DNA of 64,000 nt from Vibrio qingdaonensis (GTDB taxonomy: Bacteria > Pseudomonadota > Gammaproteobacteria > Enterobacterales > Vibrionaceae): assembly GCF_026191675.1 (NCBI RefSeq), contig NZ_JAKRRY010000019.1, forward strand, positions 42,836-106,835, in the 5' to 3' direction. A program made the position numbers and the translations under genes. Shown piece after piece: positions 33,929 to 41,902 of this stretch. Each line of letters opens with the position of its first letter. Positions within the stretch are counted from its first letter, which is position 1. The notes below the pieces were generated by a model. The model was not told where the DNA came from. It saw only the letters and a program-made list of their open reading frames with translations, and made no database searches.

Positions 33929-34585
33929 ATGATTTTTAAAAATAAACATTTTGAACACCACGATTTTTCTAACCAAGACTTATCTGATCATCGGTTTGAC
34001 CATTGCCAGTTTACCCATTGTGACTTTTCCAGAGCAGATTTACGTGACAGCGCTTTTATGCACTGTAAGTTTGTAGAAACAACCGATTTAACAGGCTGTC
34101 ACTTTGATTATGCAAATTTAAAAGACGCCAGCTTTAAGCAGTGTCAAATGGCGATGTGTAACTTTGAAGGTGCCGAGTGCTTTGGGATAGAGCTGCGTGA
34201 GTGTGACTTAAAAGGTGCGAATTTTTCACGGGCTCGATTTGCCAACCAGGTCAGTTACAAGATGTATTTTTGCTCGGCGTATATTACCGACTGCAATTTG
34301 TCTTACACGAACTTCGAGCGCTCGGTCATCGAGAAGTGTGATTTGTTCGAGAACCGTTGGGTAGGCGCGAACCTTCAAGGCGCGTCGTTTACTGGTTCAG
34401 ATTTGAGCCGAGGGGTGTTTTCCCCTGATGCTTGGTCTCAGTTTCGTTTTCAAAATGCTAACTTGTGCCATGCGGATTTAGAAGGGCTTGATCCGCGACG
34501 CGTTGACCTGACAGGAGTGAAAATTTGCTCGTGGCAGCAGGAGCAGTTGCTAGAACCACTTGGGTTGGTTGTGATGCCGGATTAA
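33929..34585 (+). CDS. qnr: Qnr-type pentapeptide-repeat protein
   Basis: 218 residues, the standard Qnr length. Right-handed pentapeptide helix with A(D/N)LXX units over the whole chain (FSNQDLSDHRF, DFSRADLRDSAF, NLKDASF, DLKGANFSRARF), a single Gly hinge region near GCHFDYANL, and the C-terminal dimer segment SWQQEQLLEPLGLVVMPD. Family members bind DNA gyrase and topoisomerase IV and protect them from quinolones and other poisons. Chromosomal qnr genes are frequent in Vibrionaceae. No LexA-like box is visible upstream, only GTAGGTAGGAGC before the ATG. Confidence 0.88.
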   Translation: MIFKNKHFEHHDFSNQDLSDHRFDHCQFTHCDFSRADLRDSAFMHCKFVETTDLTGCHFDYANLKDASFKQCQMAMCNFEGAECFGIELRECDLKGANFSRARFANQVSYKMYFCSAYITDCNLSYTNFERSVIEKCDLFENRWVGANLQGASFTGSDLSRGVFSPDAWSQFRFQNANLCHADLEGLDPRRVDLTGVKICSWQQEQLLEPLGLVVMPD

Positions 34586-34941
34586 GACCTTAGTATGGAG
34601 TCTTTAATGTCGATAGGCATTAAAGACGGGTGATTACATAGGTAGCATACATCGATGAACACATAGAGGCGCCATCATGTCAGTGGCTAAAGCGATTGGT
34701 ATAGAGCTTCTTAATAGTTATGATCGACTAGGTCATTTGTACGATACTCGGAAGAATCTGTGATTTGACAGGCTAACGCCTCATACAACTGAGTTAAATA
34801 AAGCGTTAAAATACCGCCAGTGTTAAACAATAAAAACTAATCAATACGACAAAGAATCCGATTAGTACCTAAGGTACTGGTCTGGTTTAATGCGCGCATA
34901 AATGTTGTTCATTTTTTATTTGTTTATTTCAAGGTGTATAC
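34586..34941. other. 356-bp gap before a small gene
   Basis: No firm gene. A 28-codon frame at 34677-34763 has GAGG before it but no family resemblance. A perfect odd palindrome lies at 34864-34878. The promoter of the 50-residue gene is expected near the TAATGCGCGCATAAATG stretch (34890-34906). Confidence 0.4.
34864..34878. promoter_or_regulatory. Palindrome upstream of the 50-residue protein gene
   Basis: AGTACCT-A-AGGTACT, 63 bp before the start codon at 34942. Candidate operator; the binding protein is unknown. Confidence 0.35.
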
Positions 34942-35094
34942 ATGTTCGCGATTGATGATCTAGTAGTAGCAACGAAAGGTGTGGATTTGGGTCAAATGGT
35001 AGTTGTTGGCACAAGCGCTGGCGGTCACTACGTTCACGTTAAAGTGGATGGCGCGACGCTGACTTACCCAGCACGTGACCTTCAAAAAGCATAA
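34942..35094 (+). CDS. 50-residue soluble protein of unknown function
   Basis: The frame from ATG 34942 (AAGGTG upstream) to TAA 35094 encodes 50 residues: an acidic start (FAIDDLVVATKGVDLG), a short glycine loop (GTSAGGHYVHV) and a beta-rich end. The pattern looks like a small beta-barrel (SH3/KOW-like) rather than random sequence. A strong terminator follows 20 bp later, so it is its own transcription unit. No family is recognised. Confidence 0.65.
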   Translation: MFAIDDLVVATKGVDLGQMVVVGTSAGGHYVHVKVDGATLTYPARDLQKA

Positions 35095-35114
35095 TTATTA
35101 GCGTATTTGATTTT

Positions 35115-35141
35115 AAAAGGCAGCCTTCAGGCTGCCTTTTT
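35115..35141 (+). terminator. Rho-independent terminator of the 50-residue gene
   Basis: AAAAGGCAGCC (35115-35125), loop TTCA, GGCTGCC (35130-35136), then TTTTT. Confidence 0.88.
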
Positions 35142-35271
35142 CATTTTGGGGCAAAGAAAGGCGTTTTTGTTATGACTATTGGGCATCTTACGCTAAGTTG
35201 AGTGACTGGGTGTGGCGACATGACCTAGATTGATCTTCATTGAGTGAAATGGATAAGTAGGATGATTAAAT

Positions 35272-36084
35272 TTGAGTAACGATCGAAACCCAATAAAAAA
35301 AGCGACGCGAATTGAGAGCGTGATGAACTCAGCTTTGTGGCATCTTGGCCGCCAAGACATGACGCAAAGCGAGTTGCTGAGCAAGTTGCGAGTCAAAACA
35401 GACAATGAAGAATGGATCGCAGACACAATGGCCAAGCTGCAAGACTTTGGTTATTTAAAGTCAGATAAAGACTTTGCACTGCAATTTACCGAGCGTGCAT
35501 TTATGGGGGAATATGGTTCTGGTTATATTATTAAAAAATTGAAGCTCAAAGGGTTAACAGACGCGCTTATTTTGGAATGCATCGATAGGGTAAAAGCAGA
35601 GAAAGCCATTGATGAACAAATCATTTTGAATGATAGGGTAAACCACTACTATCAAGAGCTTACAATGAGTAAAGAGAAATTGTTCTCTACTCTACAAAAC
35701 CGTGGCTTTAGCTTTTCCCAAGTAAAAGAAGCCGTTAACCAACACGCCGATGCGGGTCAACTTCAGTCTAAGCTGGAGATTAAGGCTCAAAAAGCCGACA
35801 TAGAGAAAGAGGTTTTAAAGCTGGCACGTAAAGGGAAAGGGCTGATTGTGATCCGCCAAGAGCTAAGGCAAAGAAAGATTGATATTTCTGATTTGGAGGC
35901 GGTAGTCAATCGTTTGACTGAGTCGGAACAGGTCGATTTCTTTCAGCAATGCTTAGAGCAGCTAGAAAAGAAAGCGTATGATCTTACGAATCGAAAAGAA
36001 CGCAGCAAAGCCTATGGAATGTTGAGTCGTAAGGGATACTCCTCGGAAGAGATTCAATTTGCTTTAAGTGAAGCAGAACAGTAA
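35272..36084 (+). CDS. RecX-like regulatory protein, extended form
   Basis: 270 residues from TTG 35272, which has AGGA 9 bp upstream. Three-helix RecX repeats run through it: MNSALWHLGRQDMTQSELLSKLRVK, DFALQFTERAFMGEYGSGYIIKKLKLKGL, and further units ending RSKAYGMLSRKGYSSEEIQFALSE. RecX binds RecA filaments and modulates recombination. Gammaproteobacterial RecX next to recA is ~150 residues; this one is nearly twice as long and not near recA, so it may be a paralogue with extra repeats and another partner. Confidence 0.75.
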   Translation: MSNDRNPIKKATRIESVMNSALWHLGRQDMTQSELLSKLRVKTDNEEWIADTMAKLQDFGYLKSDKDFALQFTERAFMGEYGSGYIIKKLKLKGLTDALILECIDRVKAEKAIDEQIILNDRVNHYYQELTMSKEKLFSTLQNRGFSFSQVKEAVNQHADAGQLQSKLEIKAQKADIEKEVLKLARKGKGLIVIRQELRQRKIDISDLEAVVNRLTESEQVDFFQQCLEQLEKKAYDLTNRKERSKAYGMLSRKGYSSEEIQFALSEAEQ

Positions 36085-36184
36085 TTCAATGGTCGAACAA
36101 TGTTTGGCTTTGCGTTTTAAGACACATTTCTGCGCGCTGATAACTTCTATACTCATAAGTAATTAGACGGAAGAGGGAATGCCG

Positions 36185-36445
36185 ATGCTCAATGAAAATC
36201 ATGCTTTTATTTTGGATTTTCCAGAACTTAAACTCGATATTGTTCAACTTAACCACGATGACCCGACATTTAAAGCCGACCTTCAACAGTACCATCAGCT
36301 TGATTATGATATCCGCCAGCTAGAGATTTCCGGCAGTCCTATTGACGATGAGAATATGCATATTCTTAAAGTGAAGCGGATGGAGCTAAAAGACCAACTT
36401 TATCTACAGCTAACAGAGCACCATAAGCACACCAGTCCGCAATAA
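36185..36445 (+). CDS. DUF465 (YdcH family) protein
   Basis: 86 residues from ATG 36185; an ATG at 36179 is too close to the AGAGGGA site. It is a short helical hairpin with DFPELKLDIVQLNHDDPTFKADLQQYHQLDYDIRQLE and LKVKRMELKDQLYLQL, the DUF465 pattern. Function unknown; likely a coiled-coil cytosolic protein. A small stand-alone gene. Confidence 0.78.
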   Translation: MLNENHAFILDFPELKLDIVQLNHDDPTFKADLQQYHQLDYDIRQLEISGSPIDDENMHILKVKRMELKDQLYLQLTEHHKHTSPQ

Positions 36446-36566
36446 GATCACTGGCTATTATAGGCGTAATTAGCGATGCCAACTCTGAACTCCACCACGA
36501 CAGAGTTGGCAATAGTTTGTGTTGCACATAACGACAAGTCGCCATGAATAGCAAGAAGAGAAAGAA

Positions 36567-37748
36567 TTATGAGCGGCGCTCTTTTTGGTACGCAATGACC
36601 ATGATGACAATCGCGATAACACCACACCCCATTAACACTATCCCTAAGTGCTGAATATACCCTGCTACCGCAAGCCCAACGCCAATCATTAAGTAATAAC
36701 TGAGGCCAAATAACGCGCCAGCGCTGCCCGCTTGTGCTTTATAGTCGACTAACGCAATGCTCAGTATGTTTGGGATGGCGATTCCAAAGGCCATTACAAC
36801 CATCATCATGGGAATAAGCATCATTGGAATAAGGAAGTAAATAGACGTTAGCGTGTAACTGACGCCAAGCCCTCCAGTCATCAGTAGTATTGCTGATAGC
36901 CCTAATAGGCGGGTTTGAACGCTAGTGTTTGATAACGATGGACTGGCAAGCAAGCGTGATGACAGTAAATAACGATTGAGAGTGCTTCCTAACAGTGTCC
37001 CAATACCTAAGGCAACGCCACTATAGCCAAACTCGTCAGCCGTTAACCCTAGGTCTGAAAAGGCAAATCCTCCCAATTGGTAGTAGGAAAATAGGGCAAT
37101 GTTGTAGACCGAGACCAATATCGCCGATTGCCATACTTTGACGTCGGTTAACATTTTCTTTGCTAAAGCCGTTAGCTTAAGAGGGCGCTTTTCGTGTTGA
37201 GTCTCGGGCAGTTTCACCGCGTTAAATAGCAATAACAGCATAGCCATGACTAACAAAGTAAAGAACACCGCTTGATGTCCTCCCAGATGCGCTAACTGCC
37301 CTCCTAGTAGCATGCCAACGACCGGGCTAATAGCAATACCCATCCCCATAAGGCTGAATACCTTACTTAGCTCTTCACCACTGTAGGCATCTCTAAGCAT
37401 GGTTTGCGTGACCACGGAGCCTACTGCAATACCAAAGGCGCTAAGTGATCGCGCCAACATTATGGTGGCAAAGTTGTCTGCCAATAAAGCGATCGCGCAG
37501 GCTCCTGCATAAATAATTAATCCACAAAGCATTGCAGGTCGTCTGCCATATTTATCGGCGAACACGCCCCAAGCCACAACGCCAATAGCAAAAGCGATAA
37601 AGTAGATGGATAAAGTTTGTGCGACTTGTGCATCGGTCACAAAAAAATGTTGTGCGATGGAGCCTAGAACGGGGCTATAAATCGTCTCCACTATCTGCGG
37701 AAACATCAGCATCGTCACCATGAGTCCCAGTGAAGGTTTGGTTTTCAT
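36567..37748 (-). CDS. Bcr/CflA-like MFS drug exporter
   Basis: 393 residues and 12 membrane segments. The N-terminal MLMFPQIVETIYSPVLGSIAQHFFVTDAQVAQTLSIYFIAFAIG and the ADKYGRRPAMLCG loop fit drug:proton antiporters. It is divergent from an AraC-type regulator 99 bp away, which most likely controls it. Confidence 0.86.
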   Translation of the reverse strand: MKTKPSLGLMVTMLMFPQIVETIYSPVLGSIAQHFFVTDAQVAQTLSIYFIAFAIGVVAWGVFADKYGRRPAMLCGLIIYAGACAIALLADNFATIMLARSLSAFGIAVGSVVTQTMLRDAYSGEELSKVFSLMGMGIAISPVVGMLLGGQLAHLGGHQAVFFTLLVMAMLLLLFNAVKLPETQHEKRPLKLTALAKKMLTDVKVWQSAILVSVYNIALFSYYQLGGFAFSDLGLTADEFGYSGVALGIGTLLGSTLNRYLLSSRLLASPSLSNTSVQTRLLGLSAILLMTGGLGVSYTLTSIYFLIPMMLIPMMMVVMAFGIAIPNILSIALVDYKAQAGSAGALFGLSYYLMIGVGLAVAGYIQHLGIVLMGCGVIAIVIMVIAYQKERRS

Positions 37749-37847
37749 TGTGTTTTCTCGTATTGATTTAACTTGGCGAGAAGTATAAATAGGACTACTC
37801 TATTCCCATTAACAATATTAATACCAATAACATCAAAATAAGGACAT

Positions 37848-38624
37848 ATGGCATTTATTTCCGAGAGTACAGCCTTTGATGCCGATAGTATCCGGGTGCC
37901 TATTGTTGGTATTGCTGCAGACGTCGGCCAGCATGATTCTGGCCTACATCAGCACAATAAAGGACAGTTATTGTATGCCCCGCAGGGTTGCATGAGTTTC
38001 GAACTTGAAGGTTCGTTGTGCATTCTGCCGCCCACCAAAGCGGTTTGGATTCCGCCTTATACACGGCATCGAGCATTTATGACCAATGTGGTGGCTTATC
38101 GTTCGGTGTATTTTGAACCGAGCGAGTTCACCCTACCAAAGACGATCACCACAATAGAAGTGAATGAAGTGATGAAAGCGCTGATCAATAAAATGGCGCT
38201 GTGGCCTTGGGATCTGCCTGCTGTAAAAATGAATGCAACGGCAACGTTATTTTGGGAAGAATTCCATCAAGCCAAGCGGCACGCCTTTTATCTGCCTCTT
38301 CCCAAGCACAAGAGGTTGCAAGGCTTTAATCAGCAACTCTCATCCGGCGCGTATTTAGCACCCAGCCTTACCACGTTAGCGACACAAGTCGGCGCAAGTA
38401 CTAAAACCGTGACGCGCATTTTTAAACAAGAAACGGGCATGCCATACCAAGATTGGCGTCAGCAGTGGCGATTACTTAAAGCGATTGAGTGGTTATGCGA
38501 AGGAGGGCAAGTTGGGGATGTTGCTCACAGGTTGGCTTTCTCATCTGACAGCGCATTTATTGCTTTTTTTAAACAGCATACAGGGGAGACGCCGTTAAGT
38601 TTTACCAAGCAGCGCGAGCTCTAA
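37848..38624 (+). CDS. AraC family transcriptional regulator
   Basis: 258 residues: an N-terminal cupin ligand domain (LHQHNKGQLLYAPQGCMSFE, VWIPPYTRHRA) and two C-terminal helix-turn-helix motifs (SLTTLATQVGASTKTVTRIFKQETG and GGQVGDVAHRLAFSSDSAFIAFFKQHTGETPLSF). Cupin-AraC proteins of this type control neighbouring MFS exporters; here the divergent one at 36567. AAGGAC precedes the ATG. Confidence 0.9.
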   Translation: MAFISESTAFDADSIRVPIVGIAADVGQHDSGLHQHNKGQLLYAPQGCMSFELEGSLCILPPTKAVWIPPYTRHRAFMTNVVAYRSVYFEPSEFTLPKTITTIEVNEVMKALINKMALWPWDLPAVKMNATATLFWEEFHQAKRHAFYLPLPKHKRLQGFNQQLSSGAYLAPSLTTLATQVGASTKTVTRIFKQETGMPYQDWRQQWRLLKAIEWLCEGGQVGDVAHRLAFSSDSAFIAFFKQHTGETPLSFTKQREL

Positions 38625-38654
38625 TGCGACATAGGTTTTTACAGCAAGCACAAA

Positions 38655-38677
38655 AAAGGCCGCCAATGGCGACCTTT
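38655..38677 (-). terminator. Terminator of the cold-shock gene
   Basis: On the minus strand AAAGGTCGCC-ATT-GGCGGCCTTT (one mismatch) is followed by a T-run. About 50 bp beyond the stop at 38726. Confidence 0.8.
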
Positions 38678-38725
38678 CATTTATTCGTTTTAGCATTCAC
38701 CGAAATGAATACTCATTGCGGCTAG

Positions 38726-38938
38726 TTAGATAGCAACAACGTTGTTCGCTTGTAGGCCTTTTTGACCTTGCTCAACTTCGAAAGACACTTTTTGGCCTTC
38801 GTTAAGTGTTTTGAAACCTTCAGATGCGATAGCACGGAAATGTACGAATACATCATCGCCACCGTTATCTTGAGTTAGAAAACCGAAACCTTTAGTTTCG
38901 TTGAACCATTTTACTGTACCAGTTGTTGTGTTAGACAT
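38726..38938 (-). CDS. Cold-shock domain protein (CspA family)
   Basis: 70 residues from ATG 38938 with AAGGGGC upstream; a frame start at 38956 is rejected. A single OB-fold with RNP1 KGFGFL and RNP2 VFVHF, beginning GTVKWFN. It binds single-stranded RNA/DNA and melts secondary structure as an RNA chaperone. Whether it is cold-inducible cannot be read; the 5' leader is AT-rich. Confidence 0.92.
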   Translation of the reverse strand: MSNTTTGTVKWFNETKGFGFLTQDNGGDDVFVHFRAIASEGFKTLNEGQKVSFEVEQGQKGLQANNVVAI

Positions 38939-39320
38939 GTGATGCCCCTTATTCATTTGATTTAAGAAAAGTTCAATATTAACAATCTATTGTAGCTTGC
39001 TAATTGGTTGAATTATATCATGTTACGCTTAAATAAAAGGGAAACGCCTAACTACAAAACCAAGGTTTAGTAGTGGAAGTTTTACTTGTACTCGATGCTG
39101 CATTTAATAACTCTCTGAACAACTGAGCGATATAGTATAGATTGTTTGTTTTTTGTACAGCTTTTTTTTGACTTTTATTTAAATTGCAGTGGTGACAAGA
39201 TGTTACCGTTTTTATCCTAAAGCCCCATTCCCTTATTATGTTGTAAAAGACGATAGACCTTGCCAAATCATGCTCAATTCTTTTGGAAAGAAAACCCGAG
39301 AACAGGGTTTAAAATGAAAC
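38939..39320. other. Gap between the cold-shock gene and the TetR operator
   Basis: About 380 bp with the promoter and leader of the minus-strand cold-shock gene. A 72-codon minus-strand frame here has no ribosome-binding site or family features and is rejected. The TetR-type operator begins at 39321. Confidence 0.4.
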
Positions 39321-39335
39321 TAGACGACTGGTCTA
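39321..39335. promoter_or_regulatory. TetR-type operator, copy 1
   Basis: TAGAC-GACTG-GTCTA, 20 bp before the tetR-type start codon at 39356. The identical site recurs at 40019-40033; 17 bp (ACTAGACGACTGGTCTA) are shared. Similar in shape to NemR-type sites as I recall them. Confidence 0.7.
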
Positions 39336-39355
39336 TTTTTATGTATGGTAACGAC

Positions 39356-39940
39356 ATGAATACAAAAAACAACGATACACGTCAGCATATTTTGGATGTC
39401 GGTTACCAGTTAGTGGTAACGAAGGGCTTCACTAGTGTTGGCTTGTCTGAACTATTGAAAAGCGCTGATGTGCCTAAGGGCTCATTTTATCATTACTTCA
39501 AATCCAAAGAGCAATTTGGCGAAGCGTTGATTGAAGATTACTTTTACCACTATCTTGAGCGGATTAACGCTATCTTAGTTCGTGGAGAAGGCTCTGGTCT
39601 AGAGCGAGTATTAACATACTTTAGTCGCTGGTTAAGCGTGGAAAATGGCAGTTGTAATGCACATAAATGCTTGGTCGTTAAGCTCAGTGCTGAAGTTTCA
39701 GATCTGTCTACGCCAATGCGAGAGGCCTTGTTATCAGGGGCCAACAGTGTGGTCGCTGCAATTGCTAACTGCTTGCAAAGTGGGATTGAAGATGGCTCGA
39801 TTAATGTGACCGATAGCAAAAATACGGCGCAAGTTATTTATCAGCTTTGGCTTGGTGCAAGCCTAATGAGCAAACTTACTCAAGATCAACTAGGGTTAGA
39901 ACAAGCCTTTACAACAACAAAGCAGCTTCTAGCTAAATAA
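39356..39940 (+). CDS. TetR family regulator of the electrophile-response pair
   Basis: 194 residues from ATG 39356. The frame is open earlier, but the operator at 39321 lies in the would-be extension, so the later start is chosen. HTH: VGLSELLKSADVPKGSFYHYFKSKEQFG. Cys residues at CNAHKC in the ligand domain could sense thiol-reactive compounds, as NemR does. It is followed by a terminator and then by the CurA-like reductase and a GST, both behind the same operator. Confidence 0.85.
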   Translation: MNTKNNDTRQHILDVGYQLVVTKGFTSVGLSELLKSADVPKGSFYHYFKSKEQFGEALIEDYFYHYLERINAILVRGEGSGLERVLTYFSRWLSVENGSCNAHKCLVVKLSAEVSDLSTPMREALLSGANSVVAAIANCLQSGIEDGSINVTDSKNTAQVIYQLWLGASLMSKLTQDQLGLEQAFTTTKQLLAK

Positions 39941-39947
39941 AAAATAG

Positions 39948-40006
39948 ACCCGCCAGATTACTTGTTGTAGATGTGTTTCTAGCAGCAAGTAGAGGGCGGG
40001 ATTTTT
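39948..40006 (+). terminator. Terminator between the regulator and the reductase gene
   Basis: CCCGCC (39949-39954) pairs with GGCGGG (39995-40000), inner TTACTTG/CAAGTA-type pairing; TTTTT at 40002-40006 follows. Confidence 0.65.
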
Positions 40007-40018
40007 AGAAACAAACAC

Positions 40019-40033
40019 TAGACGACTGGTCTA
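40019..40033. promoter_or_regulatory. TetR-type operator, copy 2
   Basis: TAGAC-GACTG-GTCTA, 46 bp before the reductase start; identical to copy 1, so one regulator controls both itself and the operon. Confidence 0.7.
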
Positions 40034-40078
40034 ATTATATTGATGGATCAGTGTTACTACGACAAAAAGGAAAACCCA

Positions 40079-41110
40079 ATGACCCAAGCTACCAATCGCC
40101 GTATCGTGCTGGCATCTCGTCCTGTTGGTGCGCCAACTCAAGCGGATTTTCGTATTGAAAACGCTGATGTACCCGCTATTGGCGACAATGAAATGTTGCT
40201 ACGTAGTATTTATTTGTCTCTGGACCCTTATATGCGTGGTCGCATGAGCGACGCGAAATCGTACGCTGATCCTGTTGAGCTTGATGACGTGATGGTTGGG
40301 GCAACAGTATGCCAAGTTGAGCAGTCAAATAATTCAGACTTTCCAGTGGGTGAGTGGGTACTTGCTTATACCGGTTGGCAAGATTACGGAGTATCTAATG
40401 GAGAAGGTCTCATTAAGCTAGGACAACATCCAACGCATCCTTCGTTTGCACTAGGCATCATGGGTATGCCGGGTTTTACTGCTTACATGGGCCTGCTTGA
40501 TATTGGCGCACCGAAGGCGGGGGAAACCTTGGTTGTTGCCGCGGCGACGGGGCCTGTTGGCGCAACGGTTGGACAAATCGGTAAGTTAAAAGGGTGTCGT
40601 GTTGTTGGTGTGGCTGGTGGTGAAGAAAAATGCCGTTATGCAAAAGACGTCCTTGGCTTTGATGAGTGTATCGACCATAAAGCTGAGGATTTTGCTGAAC
40701 AACTGGCGGCGGCGTGTGATAAAGGCATCGATGTTTATTTTGAAAACGTTGGCGGTAAAGTGTTTGATGCGGTATTGCCGCTATTGAATACCGCAGCACG
40801 TGTCCCGCTGTGTGGTTTAGTGTCTCAATACAACGCTACCTCACTGCCAGAGGGCCCAGATCGCATGTCAGCATTGATGGGTGCACTGCTCGTGAAACGC
40901 ATTAAAATGCAGGGCTTTATTATTTTTGATGACTACGCGCATCGTTACAATGAATTCGCTCAAGATATGACGGCGTGGCTGGCAGAAGGGAAGATGCAAT
41001 ATCGTGAGCACCTTGTCGATGGACTAGAGCAAGCGCCAGAAGCTTTTATGGGACTACTTGAAGGTAAAAACTTTGGTAAGTTAGTTATTCAGGTTAACCA
41101 GCCTAAATAA
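40079..41110 (+). CDS. NADP-dependent oxidoreductase, CurA/leukotriene-B4-dehydrogenase type
   Basis: 343 residues of the zinc-free MDR family (ATG 40079 after AAAAGGAAAACCC). The substrate end RRIVLASRPVGAPTQADFRIE, YLSLDPYMRGRMSD, and the nucleotide site AATGPVGATVGQIGKLKGCRVVG are typical. Such enzymes reduce alpha,beta-unsaturated ketones or aldehydes with NADPH. First gene of a pair with a GST, under the TAGAC…GTCTA operator: an electrophile detoxification unit. Confidence 0.87.
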   Translation: MTQATNRRIVLASRPVGAPTQADFRIENADVPAIGDNEMLLRSIYLSLDPYMRGRMSDAKSYADPVELDDVMVGATVCQVEQSNNSDFPVGEWVLAYTGWQDYGVSNGEGLIKLGQHPTHPSFALGIMGMPGFTAYMGLLDIGAPKAGETLVVAAATGPVGATVGQIGKLKGCRVVGVAGGEEKCRYAKDVLGFDECIDHKAEDFAEQLAAACDKGIDVYFENVGGKVFDAVLPLLNTAARVPLCGLVSQYNATSLPEGPDRMSALMGALLVKRIKMQGFIIFDDYAHRYNEFAQDMTAWLAEGKMQYREHLVDGLEQAPEAFMGLLEGKNFGKLVIQVNQPK

Positions 41111-41203
41111 CGCCGATATCAGACGCCTCGTATCAGGACTCACTAGTGCGAGGCGTGAATGAATACGACCGTTACACACGGCGAAACAGACAAAGGGACA
41201 TTT

Positions 41204-41824
41204 ATGATTACGCTACATCATTTAAATAAATCACGTTCTAAACGCATTATTTGGTTACTTGAAGAATTGGGAGTGGATTACCAGGTTACGCCATATCAAA
41301 GAGACAGCGTGACATTTTTGGCACCACCTGAGCTCAAAAGTATTCATCCATTGGGTAAGTCTCCGGTACTGGAAGACGATGGGTTGATTGTCACCGAATC
41401 AGGCGCGATTACGGAATATTTAATTGATAAGTATGGTCAGGGAGCATTGGCCCCAAAGCGCGGTACGCGTGAATATACCGAGTATTCACAATGGCTGCAT
41501 TTTGCCGAAAGTTCCGCCATGCTGCCGTTACTCTTAAAGCTGTTTGTGACGAAAGATGGCTGTAAAACGAATTTCTTAGCTGACTATGCAGACACAGAAA
41601 CGTTGAAGGTGTTGAGCTATTTTGATCAAAGCTTAGCTGGCAAAACGTACTTGGTTGGCGAGCGCTTAACTGGCGCTGATATTATGATGTCTTTTATTAT
41701 TGAAAACTTGGTCAATAACGGTTCAATTGTGCACTTCACCAACCTAGAGCGTTACGCCAAGTTACTTGCTACTCATGATGCGTTCAATAAGGCCGATCAG
41801 GTAGAAGACAGCTATTCATCATAG
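41204..41824 (+). CDS. Glutathione S-transferase
   Basis: 206 residues from ATG 41204 (AAAGGGA upstream). N-terminal thioredoxin-like domain with ITLHHLNKSRSKRIIWLLEELGVDYQV and PVLEDDGLIVTESGAI (cis-Pro, then the ES glutathione-binding pair), and an all-helical C-terminal domain. The likely catalytic residue is in LNKSRS (Ser). It conjugates glutathione to electrophiles, in line with the preceding reductase. Confidence 0.87.
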   Translation: MITLHHLNKSRSKRIIWLLEELGVDYQVTPYQRDSVTFLAPPELKSIHPLGKSPVLEDDGLIVTESGAITEYLIDKYGQGALAPKRGTREYTEYSQWLHFAESSAMLPLLLKLFVTKDGCKTNFLADYADTETLKVLSYFDQSLAGKTYLVGERLTGADIMMSFIIENLVNNGSIVHFTNLERYAKLLATHDAFNKADQVEDSYSS

Positions 41825-41902
41825 CGCAGTTTGTTATCACTTAATGAGTAACAGCTTACGTTATTCATGGTTTGTGCTGGTGTAGGGTTCGTTTTTTGCG
41901 CT

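Noticed and set aside
34677..34763. 28-codon frame with GAGG upstream
   Set aside because: Too short to judge, no composition or neighbour supports it; mentioned only in the gap entry.
39048..39266. 72-codon minus-strand frame before the TetR gene
   Set aside because: No ribosome-binding site, low-complexity basic sequence, lies in the promoter region of the cold-shock and TetR genes.
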